DNA from: Ignelater luminosus
Lineage: Eukaryota; Arthropoda; Insecta; Coleoptera; Elateridae
DNA length: 64,000 nt
Assembly (NCBI GenBank): GCA_011009095.1
Contig: VTPC01089559.1
Span: forward strand, 721,830 to 785,829
Direction: 5' to 3'
The notes beneath the pieces are model-generated. The model worked only from the letters and a program-made list of their open reading frames with translations. It searched no databases and was not told the DNA's origin. Shown piece by piece: positions 13,298-24,451 of this stretch. Position numbers and translations under genes: made by a program. Within the stretch, counting starts at the first letter, position 1, and each line of letters opens with the position of its first letter.

Positions 13298-14587
13298 CGA
13301 GGGTGATCTGAAAAGTTTCCGACCTCAACGTGAAGATGGCAGCACTCGTAAATAAAAGCTTCTGAATTTCGTTGTTCATCTGTTGACAGTTACTCACTAA
13401 AGTTTCAGCCATTTTGGACGCGCAGTTTTTATGTAACAGTCGTTTGAGTGAGTTGATGTCAGTATTTTTGTGAAAATGGACAAAATCGAGTATCAAGCTG
13501 TCATTAAATATTTGTTTTTGAAGGGCAATACGCCTTCGCAAATAAAAGATGAGTTGGATTCTGTGTATGGGGACTCTGCACCATCATTTACCACAGTGAA
13601 ATTTTGGGCTGCTGAATTTAAACGTGGCCGTAAGAGCTTGGGAGACGATGAACGTTCGGGACGTCCAAAAAACTGCAACTACCGACGAAAACATCGCCTA
13701 AGTTCACCAAATGGTGCTAGACGACCGCCGAATTAAAGTGAGAGAGATAGCAGAGGTTATGAACATGTCAAAAGAACGTGTTTGTCACATATTAAATCAA
13801 CATTTAGGCATGACAAAGCTGTCCGCGCGTTGGGTGCCGCGTTTGCTCACGTTAGACCAAAAACGTGTTCGAATGAATATTTCCAACGCTCTTTTGGCGC
13901 AGTTTAGGCGAAATAAATCCGAGTTTTGGCGCCGATTAATTACTGTAGATGAAACTTGGATACACCATTATACGCCCGAAACAAAAATATAGTCCAAACA
14001 GTGGACTGCAAAGGGGGAACCGGCTCCAAAAAAAGCAAAAACTGTTTTTTTCGGCTGGGAAAGTGATGGCGACTGTTTTTTGGGATAGTCATGGAGTTAT
14101 TTTAATCGATTATCTTCAAAAAGGAAAAACCATTACAGGAGCATACTATGCATCATTACTTGACAAGCTGAAGGCAGAACTTGCGAAAAGACGGCCACAT
14201 TTGCAGAAAAAGAAAATCCTGTTTCACCAAGACAACGCACCGTCTCACACCTCAGCGGTTGCCATGGCGAAAATCCACGAATTACGGTTTGAACTGCTTG
14301 ACCATCCGCCTTACTCACCAGATCTAGCCGCAAGCGACTTCTTTTTGTTCCCTCATCTAAAAATTGCGCTCGAAGGACAAAGATTTTCGTCAAATGAAGA
14401 GGCAATCACCTTCGTGAACAATTATTTTGCAGAGAAAAAATGCCGAGTACTATTTGGACGGGTTACAGAGATGGGAGCATCGCTGGGAGAAGTGTGTAGA
14501 AGGAGACTATGTTAAAAAATAAAAAAGAAATTTCAGAAAAAATGTCTTGTATCTTTGTTAGGTCGGAAACTTTTCAGACCACCCTCG
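13298..14587 (+). mobile_element. Full-length mariner element (DD34D), 1290 bp
   Basis: A complete mariner-type DNA transposon. The left terminal inverted repeat begins CGAGGGTGATCTGAAAAGTT at 13298. The right one ends at 14587 with the near-perfect reverse complement, which reads CGAGGGTGGTCTGAAAAGTT: one mismatch in the first 20 bases, and 28 bp paired overall through CGACCT. TA target duplications lie at 13296-13297 and 14588-14589. The length of about 1.3 kb, the TA target and the single transposase frame are standard for mariner. I do not assign a subfamily. It is inserted in otherwise featureless AT-rich DNA. Confidence 0.93.
13476..14522 (+). pseudogene. Mariner transposase, interrupted (DD34D)
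   Basis: Encodes the enzyme that would cut and paste the surrounding element. The start is the ATG at 13476 (MDKIEYQAVIKYLFLKG). The N-terminal helix-turn-helix DNA-binding part runs through GRKSLGDDERSGRP, and a second helix-turn-helix is near VREIAEVMNMSKERV. The catalytic triad is visible: LITVDETWIHHY, HQDNAPSHTS and SPDLAASDFF, with 34 residues between the second and third Asp. Four lesions break it: an extra A in the A-run 13667-13672, a TAG at 13990-13992 where relatives have Glu or Gln, an extra T in the run 14045-14051, and an extra A in the run 14435-14440. Correcting frame alone gives the natural ending EGDYVKK and a TAA at 14520-14522, for about 347 codons, the normal mariner length. 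It resembles sequences often annotated as SETMAR-like in insects. Confidence 0.9.
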
Positions 14588-14589
14588 TA

Positions 14590-16706
14590 GTTATCTTCAG
14601 AAATCTTGTTAAGTATGGGTATTGATAAACAGAAATCCCAGCAAAGCAAATTATGGAAAAATAGATTCAATTTAACAATCATAGGATTCTTTGAGTTAGT
14701 CAGTAGAGGCAATCGCGCGGAATTTTTTTTACTAAATCAGCAGATGGGTTAAATAATTCAATTTCAAAATTAACATTGGGTCCTATTTTATAATAAGCGA
14801 AATGTAATAAAGAAGTTTGTTGAATTGTAAGATGGTATATGTTAGACTTGTTTGGGAACAATTATACTAAGTAAGTCTACTTGAGCTTGATCCACTTTGT
14901 GCTCACATTAGAAAGGTTCAGTAATAGTAATATGGACTCCCCTTTCAATATTGTTTCTTATTTTAGGTATGTATCTTTGAACCTTGTCCCATTTCTGGCT
15001 CAACAAACACAGAAGATCGATAAATCTATCTCGGATTTACTTTTCTTAAAGTATCTCCAGATTGAACTTGTTGAGTAGTTCTGATGTTGGATGTGTCATC
15101 AATAGAGTCACTGTATTGTGTGCAACTTGGTTTTTGAAAATATTATTCGAGATTTAGAGACTTTATCACTATTCTAGAATAACAAAAACCCAAAAAAAGC
15201 CAAAATACACACACTAAACCTGTTTTTTCTAAGGTAAAAAGCAGGTTTGCAATTGAAGTGCAACTTTCCTCTTTAAGATAAGAAGATATCTTTAAGATAA
15301 AGAAACCTAAATTTAAACACGAATATTGACATGGACTACGACTAAAGACAAGTCAGCAACTTATTTTGTGTCCGTAGAAGATCCTTTCACATAGAACTTT
15401 TAAAAATCGATGACTGTGATATGCAGCATTTCAAAGTACAAATTGGTGAGTATAATAACAAGGGAATGCTTTAGCAAGTAAAATGAAAACAATTTCAGCG
15501 AACAACAAAAGTGCAAAGAATTTGCGATACGTTGGGTATTGGTATTTCAACGAATCGACAAAGGGTGTCTTGCTACTCACCACCTCACTCTAAAGAACTT
15601 CTTTTTGTTTTATTACTGGCTTGTTAATTTAAAAGTCTTGAATTGAAGTGATTACAAGTTACGTAAAAAATTGATATAAGGGTGATGAAATGTTATGAAG
15701 TATTTCAGTGTTCTTCTGCATTACATATTTATACCGTTACTTGAAAAGACATAACCACAAGTACATCACTGAGGCAAAGTGCAATAAATGGAAACTTGAC
15801 AAAATGAAACGCCAACGTTTTCTATCAATACTTACCTGTATTCACTATTTAATTCACCAACTAAATCTGCAAACAGTACCTTTAGACACCAGCGTACACC
15901 AACGGCTTTAATATTATACACTCGTGTCCTAGAAGAAAGTAAAAGAAAGGTAACGTAATATACGATGTAAGTCTCCTCAAATACATTCGACGTAAACGCC
16001 AATTGCAGGTGAGTAGGTAATACTTGTTTCAATGCATTCTCTGCTATTAGAATCACGTGTCTATGAAATTACTCCATTGGTATCCTAACTGTTAAAATAT
16101 CTATTTGTCTGGAACGTTATTCAAGATTTGTTCCAAAAAGAAATCTCGGACGGTACTTGACGATTTGACGTACTTTCCTAGATTGAATTAGTTTGGAACT
16201 AGTTTTTAACTGTGTTGTGTTGGAACGAATTTTAGTTGATGCAGGTACCGTTGGACCAACAAACTGCTAAATAATTTCGGTTTGCAATCAGAGTTGTTCG
16301 AAAGTCTTCTCTGCGCAAACATGTGACTGTCAGGGATAGTTTGAGATTTGCATTGAAACAAACCTTTGATCAGTTTTTGATCACATGTAGTTTGAAAATC
16401 AAAGGTCTGCTATGGCATCCTGAACTTACGATCGATATTGAAGATTTGAAACGGTATGGGTTTTCAGGTATCTATTCTTGTTGTCGTCAATTCCACGATA
16501 CTACAACTTCTATCCTGCAAAGCAAAAAGGCCCCGAAAAATAAATAAAACTGTGTTTAGGACACCGTTGAATTCTTTGTACCGAAACCTATTTGCATACC
16601 AAGCAACAAAGATCTAATTTTGAATATAAGTGATACAGCCCTATCCTATACGAATGTGAAGAAAGCCAAACACGTTTTATTTAATATCTCAGAAATGTGA
16701 TTTTTA
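14590..16706. other. AT-rich stretch, no gene recognised
   Basis: Open frames at 14881-15078, 15708-15911 and 16323-16547 (all +) show no recognisable domain. Around 16265-16365 one frame (RVVRKSSLRKHVTVRDSLRF) is faintly reminiscent of the linker of Tc1 transposases, but no catalytic motif follows, so it is not called. Nothing else was seen. Confidence 0.4.
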
Positions 16707-16846
16707 GAGTTAAGCTCACCTTTGCAATTGTTGGGTAACTGTATCGAAGGTATTATTGCCATGGATACAACTGTTGTTTGACATTTTCACAATTATATCC
16801 ATGGCAATAATATAAATATTCGGCAATTGTAAGAGTGGGCCTTAGT
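16707..16846. repeat. Foldback palindrome (MITE-like)
   Basis: A perfect 17-bp inverted repeat, TATTATTGCCATGGATA at 16751-16767 and its reverse complement at 16796-16812, is separated by a 28-bp loop. The symmetry continues outward imperfectly: CTCACCTTTGCAATTGTTGG at about 16715-16734 pairs with the reverse complement of the segment ending near 16846 (CCACTCTTACAATTGCCG). The whole unit is about 140 bp with arms of about 55 bp. It has no coding capacity. A non-autonomous foldback or MITE element is the likeliest explanation, and I cannot define target duplications with confidence. Confidence 0.7.
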
Positions 16847-19800
16847 CGTAAAAATATGTCAACACGTCATAGAAACGATGATTGTCGGTGATCAAACTTC
16901 AAGGTCAGCATAGGTCGCTTGATAGATTTAAATTGTCAAAATTGTTAGATTATACAAAAACTAACCAATCAAGTGGTCTGTGTTTACCTTGAAGCAGCTG
17001 CCAAAATGGGGCCCAACTGGAAACTCCAAGCCAATACATCCTATGTAATCTTCGCAGAATTTTGAATCTTTAATCGACTGTGTAGTAAACCATTGTCACC
17101 TGTATTTGTTGAACTCGTATATGAATCTATACATACAATTAATCAAATAGGGTAGCTAAGTGCTTTCCCTTCTGTGGGTCTTATGGTTTTCCAGTGTTCG
17201 TATATTAAGAAGAATAATTTACATGTGATGAAATCCTGAAAATCATCACCTGATAAAAAAGCTCTTACCTTTGTTTACTCTTTGTAACCTAAAGTTTAGA
17301 ATTAATAGCTAGTGGCGGCTAAAGTCAAGAACTTTATGTAATTTCTCAAAACTAATGTTTTTTGTTCTTATGTATTCTGTATTATCAACCTTTACAGGGT
17401 GCTTACTGCTCTTGTTGCACTCGGTTTCTCTGAGTTCAGTATAGAGATAATTATTTTACAGTTTAAGATGGACTCCGAGCTACAACAAGTACTCGAGAAT
17501 ACTTTTGTTTGTAGAATCCCAAGAGCTGTAATGACTCATTACATTCCTGTTCCAAACGAAAATGAATTTAGTTTACTAGCGAAAAAATGTTGTACGTCCC
17601 ACAGGAGTAAGTAATATTCCCGTCTCGACTACAACACATTACTTTTCTCGCTTGGTACGTAAATAACTATCGGTAACCTGTTAGCGACACCCAATGTAGG
17701 TTCCGATGAGTCGAACCCTAATGAAGCTACGTTATAATGAAAATCATATTATGAACAATGTTTGTTTATTAATGGAATTGACTTGTTTTATGGATGTGGA
17801 TGATAGTAAAGAAAAACACTCCCTGTTGAATTAGCTCATATTCTTTTACAATTATTATTCGGTTTAGTCTGTAGTATTCTTCTTATTTCTCTTTGTTACA
17901 GGTTTAACTATTTAATATAAATGTTTAGAGACTGATGTAACATTAGTCATCAAACTAAAGTACATTTAATCTATGTGAGTATAAATACCGAGGGGAAGCG
18001 CCTTAACCTTCCAAATACTACAAAACAAATATCACTTCTTGTTTTTATTATATTTTATTACTGCTTTAATAAGATAAATATCGCTAGTAAAGAAACTAAA
18101 CCTAAAATACTGAAATAATAAAATCGATGACGTTAACCGTATAAAAAATGACAACCATACAAACATCTATAAAAAAGAAAACAAAATAGAACGAAGCATT
18201 CTTTGATAATAGCAAAAGTGTAATAAAAGGTAAGGCTAAATGGATGAAAAGCGAGAAGAGACCACGCCCACAACATGTAAAGTAAATAATGGAGGATATA
18301 AGTGGATGTTCTTCAAATTATGAGGAGTTGAGAACGGTTGCAAACTAAAATCAGTGTGTTGTTGCAACAAACCAGTTTGTAGAAAGAAGACCAAGCAAAA
18401 GTATTTACTACTTTTTACCTCTTTTACTACGTGGAACGCAAAAGAAGGCTTATTTAAATTACTTTTTAGTTATTATTCGAAATAAATTTAAAATACTAAT
18501 TTTGCGTGCATCAAATACATTTAAAAAGAAATATTTTACGGTACATAAACGCATATCACGTAATAATAAAAATTCAAGTTAAATTTCAAAAGCATAGAAA
18601 GATTATTTTATTAGCTTGTCAACAGCATGAGGGTTTATATTTTATGACATTTTATGAACTAGGAGTTAAGTAATCAAATTTCATTAACGCTATTGATTTA
18701 CCATTAGTTTAATATAATAAAGGTACCTAATTTGCATTTTTATTACGTATATTACTTATTACTTTAGCATTTTTTTAATAGAAATAAACTCGTCATGTGT
18801 ATATACTGACGTTATTTTAATTACATATCTCGTGGATTAAAAATAATAATAATAATTCCTAATTCATAAAATAAAAAAGAAATATGCCAGTAATTTATGA
18901 AATTACATAGTGATATTCCTATTAATATTTTAAACAATTATCTAGAAATCTTAATATTTCTAATTTTCTAAATTCTTGGAATAATTTTTAAATAAACGGA
19001 TTTATCGAGCATTACAGCTATCCTACGCTTTGTACATTTTTTACGTAGTTTGATAGAATGAAACTAGGAAATATAAAAAAGGATCTAGAACGAGAAGAGT
19101 GACTCCCTAATAATTGTATTGAATGATAGAATTTGTTTAATTAATAATATTATATGAAGTTTAATGCATTTTAATAAAACAAATACATAGGTTTGGAGAT
19201 CATTACTGAAATTACTTAGTACCTACCCATCTATGGTATAGTTTGTACGTATATTTTTACAGATTTTTAAAGACTGCACTTTCTAAATTCAAATTGGAAT
19301 CTAAACGATCATTTAATAAGGTCCTTGGCAACAGAACGCCTAATCTTGAGTATTCAGATTTTGTTCATGATTCGTCAACGTATCTTAACCTTTTTACATG
19401 ACTTACAAATGAAGGTCGCTGCTGAGCCAAAACTCTCGCACTTTTCAAAAAATGTAAACTGTTCAATTTCCTATCAAGTTAGTCTTAGCAAAACATCGTT
19501 TTGGTCAGAAAACATACCAATTAGAACTCAGATTTTCTATCCAATTAAGTTACTTCACGAATTCTTCAATTACTGACTTTTGTTTAGACACGATATCATG
19601 TAATTTCATGGGCTAGCACCTATGATCGCTTTAACTTCTACTACTCTGTTGCATCATAATTCTAAGTAATTAACGTTCTTAACTTACAGAAAATTGAATT
19701 AATCGGTGGAAATTATACCTAATAACTTTTTGTAAAAGCGTATTCCTTCAAATTCTTTGCTTCACATAGTCAGTCTCAAATCTCGTTTAATTTCGGAAGC

Positions 19801-20889
19801 TATATATGAGGGTACTAATGTCATAAACAACTGTATAAAGCACTTTCTTAGACCAAAGACAGAACCAGCCAAAAGCGCTTGCTCATAAACAACTTAAACT
19901 TTCTTATTTCAAAATTAGAGGCTCATACTTTTGCAAATCATTTTAATCACTTAGTTCTTGGTTCTGATAAAAATTTATCGAGACAGACTATAATGAGTAC
20001 AAGAGATAACAATCTAAAAATGAAAAAAAGCAAATAAAGAATCTGACAGTAAACCCATCAGTAACGTGGAAGGGGAATTAATTTCAGTCTTCAAAAACTT
20101 AATGAATTTATAGAATGGCTATAAGAAGTTCTTACTTATGCGCAATTCAATGTTATTATGTATTGCAATAACACTGTGGTTCAAATACCAAAACACGTAT
20201 GAGTATAACCGGTACCTGAGGCAAGAACAATTCTTTTTGCAAAATTGGAAAAAATATGCCATATTTTAAGAACGATTTGCAGTAATTTACTTCACATGAA
20301 ATTTCCTACCTTTTGTAAAAGTGTTTCATCCATCTCCTCAACTATCCTTAACCAAATACAGCAACGTAGCGTCGCGTCGGTCGCTAGGAGCTTCGTCGTC
20401 CGTTTGCAAAATTTTTAAGTTATAACAGAAATCAAAGTCATGATTTTCATCTCAATGAAATCAGCCCAATTAGTATACTACGTAGTACTTTTATGTTTTT
20501 GTAGACGGCTACCTCAAAATTTGGCCGCTTGTGTATTACTTTAGTTACAATTGACTCAATTTTGTGAATTATATATTTTCGAATTACTTTGATGGAAGTT
20601 GATGGAGGATTTGACTGCTTATTAACTAAAATTAAATAAATTTCATTCAATGAGGGAACAAATAGATAATCACAGTAACAGACTTTTAACTTTTTCTTTT
20701 CTTGCTTCTTCATTTTGTCATTGTGTCGTTCTTCAGAAAATATCACTAACCGCATGGATAGCTGAAGGAGAAGAAGGAAAGAAAAACAAAAGACACTGCC
20801 GCAAATCCCAAATTAAACTCGTTAGAATTCCTATAAAGACTGCCTGAAGACATTCATTTCTAATTACCATTTGTACATACAAATAAGAA
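16847..20889. other. AT-rich stretch, no gene recognised
   Basis: Contains short open frames at 17399-17614 (+), 19325-19576 (+) and 20447-20755 (-), none with a family match. The first is preceded by TTTACAGGGTG (17391-17401), which could be either a chance acceptor or a transposon-end motif. The part at 18480-19150 is exceptionally AT-rich, with short AAT runs near 18844. A short GC-rich patch at 20364-20403 (GTAGCGTCGCGTCGGTCGCT) stands out but is not explained. Confidence 0.4.
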
Positions 20890-21400
20890 GTGGACATTTA
20901 GAGGATTTCAAAAGTTACCCAAATATTAATGCTATACTGAATAATGTTAGAAAAAAAACTGTCAGTTTTATCCGATACCTTAGACAAAATTCAAGGTGAT
21001 GGATGTTTCTTAGCCGATGTTGTCGCTTCTTGGAATAATTTGGCTACAAATGAATTCCTTGTTGATCACCTAGAAAGTATAAGGAAACGTTTGAATGAGG
21101 CGTTATCGCCTATTCATTATGTTGCATATTTGATGCATCCAAAATATTTGGGGCAACCTCTTTCAGAATTCCAAGAGAATATGGCGGAACATGGATAAAC
21201 GAAAATTATCCAGATTTTCTGCCATATTTTCTAGCATTCAGAATAAAACATTCGGAATATTTTCCAAAATCTCTTTTTAAGTTTGCCGTCGTTGAAGAAT
21301 TTTCGGCCATCAAAAGGTGGAAAATACAGCTGGGTTTTTTAAAGTGAGTTTTGTCTAAAAAAAATCCCTGTGCAATTTTGGGTTATTGTCAGGAAGTCTA
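20890..21400 (+). pseudogene. hAT-superfamily transposase fragment
   Basis: The 84-codon open frame at 20944-21198 reads like the region before the hAT C-terminal dimerisation domain. It has LSDTLDKIQGDGCFLADVV, then LESIRKRLNEALSPIHYVAY, then LMHPKYLGQPLSEFQENM. The pattern of a long helical segment, DKIQ-DxCxLAD, and AYxLHPKYxG is characteristic of hAT/BED-type transposase-like proteins in animals. A +1 shift at about 21190 (CATGG) moves the continuation to another frame: WINENYPDFLPYFLAFRIKH, then SEYFPKSLFKFAVVEEFSA, reaching IKRWKIQLGF near 21342. The conserved dimerisation core and the N-terminal zinc finger are absent, and a stop precedes the ATG. It is a truncated, dead copy, and no terminal repeats were recognised. 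Confidence 0.75.
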
Positions 21401-23097
21401 CTTTTCATGAATTCTGAATCATAACAATTCTTGATAGTCTGCTAGTAACCTTTCTTTGCATACAATTTCTCTATTCTTTCTTTCTATTTCATATTCATCT
21501 GATGACATTTTATAATACGTATTGTACCTGTTTCCTGTCCTATTGCTTTTCGTTTTAAAGCTTCTCGTTGTGTCTATTATATATTGACTTCGCACATGTT
21601 TTGGAGATTTGTATTTGCACTTGTTATCAAGATATGGTTGCATAGAGTATCACATATCTTAACGGTTTTTACTGTAGTGCTCGCTAATTTCATTATACAG
21701 GTTATAGATGGTTTTACATCTTCAAGGTTTAATTAAAAGATTTTGTAGAACAATACCTTTTGGCCTTTTGTACCTTGAGCTTAAGGGCATCCTAAAAGCT
21801 GCTCCTAATGTATACAATGTGATTGATTTTTCATAACACACTCATTCTGTCAGAATAAAGTTTTCCGAAAAATTCAATATTTTGGTTAGATAGTTTCTTG
21901 CTTTCTTACCAACAGATAAAGGTAAAATGCCCCCATATATTAAATAAAAGAGCAGCAATGTCAAGAATAAATTTTTTTAATTGAGAATCTTGTATTTTAT
22001 TGGATAATTAGAATGATTATAAAATTCTGAATACAGCACAACTTTTAGTTTTTGGAGTTTTTCTTTATTTAGTGTATGATCTATCTAACTTAAGTTTTCG
22101 AGTTGTGTAGTCCAACCCCACAACGACCTTGCAATTTTCAGAATCCCTATTAATTATCTTTCACACTTTTCAAGCTTCTCAACATACAGGGTATTCATTA
22201 CATCATCGAGTTGACTGTTCTCACTAAGATTTTTCAGTGGTTAATTTCACGGATTGTTCACGACATAAAAACCCACGCGATTTGATCGCCTCTTGATATT
22301 TCTTAAATGAGCTCGCCAGTTCACCAAACAAAAACCTATAAAAATTGAAATTGTGGAACGGTCACTTCGTATAAAAACAATGTCTAGGAACTATCCCTTC
22401 ACGCTACAATAACATAGAGGAGCCACTATTTTGAAGAACAATAACATTAAGTTACTAAAAACATTACAGCCTACTGTTACTTCGCTGTTCTGTCGATGTT
22501 CTTCCGTAATCAAGGTTTTTGCGTTCGTTACCGTAAGCAATACCGCGAGATTACAGCCTTTGCATAATAGCTTAATCAAATTTCCCTGTTAATTTCTGAC
22601 TAGAGAAGTGGTTAGTGGTCAAGACCGAACTGTGTTCAAGAAATGGCCGAGTGAAACTTCTTTACCGGCCCTTCTAACTGAAGTTTTTTCATAAATACTT
22701 TATATTTCCACATTTAGGCACGAGCTTGTTTGGATGCGACATTATTAGGAGGGAGAAAATATTGTAATTCTCTTTTTGAACATACTGTATCTAAGCCTGT
22801 TTGTAAATTTCCACCTATTGTTTCCTATAGTTTTCATCACGATTTAATTGGCTTATGTAGATATCCTATAGTAAACAAAGTAGTTTGAAATGCTATACAT
22901 GTAGGAATCTAAATCTCTTTTTATTGAATAATGAAATTATATATACCTCAAACAAGAAATACAACAAATCTTGAATTTCAACAAGTAATTCTGTAGGTTG
23001 CTAGGCTAAACTCTAGTAATTATTATTATATGTTGGTATCATTCTATTCTCTTGTATTTTGCTAACTCCAATGTAAAGGAAAATAAAAATAAATATT
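21401..23097. other. No gene recognised
   Basis: A minus-strand frame at 21419-21643 (containing MSSDEYEIERKNREIVCKER) is hydrophilic and charged, with no known motif. Because it abuts the hAT fragment it may be transposon-derived. A minus frame at 22391-22579 is unassigned. A TACAGGGTATTCATTACATC motif at 22185-22204 resembles a Tc1/mariner-type end without a visible partner. Confidence 0.35.
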
Positions 23098-23193
23098 TCG
23101 CTCGCGCCCAAATGTCCTTGCCCAGAAACTTCTCCCGCCCAAACGACTTCGCATCCAAACACCGGTGCCCAAACGGCGGCGCCTAAATGTCAC
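23098..23193. repeat. GC-rich ~15-bp minisatellite
   Basis: About six degenerate tandem units of 13-16 bp share the core GCCCAAA: GCGCCCAAATGTCC, GCCCAGAAACTTC, CGCCCAAACGACTTC, GCATCCAAACACC, GCCCAAACGGCG and GCGCCTAAATGTC. The block is strikingly rich in G+C and CpG compared with the surrounding AT-rich sequence. It has no coding frame of interest. It could be a true minisatellite or a subterminal array of a transposable element. Confidence 0.7.
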
Positions 23194-23324
23194 AGATCAC
23201 CCTTTGGGAACCCGAAATTAATACTGACAAGCAAAGCCTTTTGTAACATAAGGATCGCCATGGATAGCTATTTCTTTTCCGTGAATGTCTAATATAACAA
23301 GAGATGTTGGAAATATCTCTCTTC

Positions 23325-23330
<6 letters not shown>

Positions 23331-23357
<27 letters not shown>
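23331..23357. repeat. (CT)n microsatellite
   Basis: An uninterrupted CT dinucleotide tract of about 13 units, preceded by an imperfect pyrimidine run from about 23316. It lies 140 bp after the GC-rich minisatellite. Confidence 0.95.
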
Positions 23358-23361
<4 letters not shown>

Positions 23362-24394
23362 AATTTCCATGCACAGTTCTTTATTTTGTTGAATTAAACC
23401 ATGAAACTAGAATAAACTGCACCTTTCTAGCAGAAATCTGACCTATTTTGTTTGTACTGACCATTTCTGCGTTTTTACAATTTGGTCTATTATGATGCTG
23501 GACAATGACTAAAAGTTTTTATTTGTTTTATGTCTGTTGACATCAGTACTTTTTTTTATACGGGTAATGTCGAAAAGCGTGGAAATGTGTGTCTATACAA
23601 CAGAATCCTAAATCAAAATTAATTTGAGATAATAAACAGTGTCACAGTTTAATTCTAATTGTTTTGTTTTTTCGATATCTCAAGAATAACATACGATATT
23701 AAAATGGAATTTTCCATATGGTTGTTACTATATAACTATCTATTACTAGTTTACAAATTTCTATATGGATTGTTATCTTCCGGGGTAAAGATTAATAATG
23801 AAACAAGCAGGTATTTGCAAAGAAAATATGTTATACCACTGAAGAAAAAAGCCAATTCCCTTGATTCTGTAGTATAGGATGCGTCACTTTTGAGTGAAAC
23901 AAAATGTATTGATATCTTGGAAGCGTTAAAACTGAATCTCTAGTAATTTCCTAAATAAATATTTCAGTCATTTCAGGGACACCTTGTATACTACAAGAAA
24001 TGAAAAGCAGCTATTTAACTCCGCATCTGTGAAATTATTGTGTATGGATTGTCTTTCTTGTTGGTGAAAGTGAATTGATGATACGAGTTTTGGAGTTTTT
24101 CTACATTTTTCTTTGTACAATACTGCCGATAATGTAGATTTTCCCTAATTGTCTGTGCTAGTCTTTCCCTATGGTGCTTTAGCGTTTATTACATTCGTCC
24201 GCTATTTGTCCTTCGTCGTGCGTTATTAGCCCGCAATTAGTAATTATCTTTTATTGCTGAGATAATATCATTCGAAATATTACAATATCTTTTATTACCT
24301 TCATGCTTTAAAAAATCAATGGTGGTATGTATCCTAAAATATTTTTAGTAATTGTTTTATTAAAAGAATGATTATCTCTTAACCAACAGAACAA

Positions 24395-24451
24395 ATAAAT
24401 AATAATAGTAATAATAATAATAATAATAATAACAATAATAACAACAACAAT
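24395..24451. repeat. (AAT)n / (AAC)n microsatellite
   Basis: Trinucleotide tract of AAT units with interspersed AAC and AGT variants toward the ends. Confidence 0.9.

Noticed and set aside
16265-16365. Faint Tc1 transposase linker (RVVRKSSLRKHVTVRDSLRF)
   Set aside because: No catalytic motif, no terminal repeats and no continuation in any frame.
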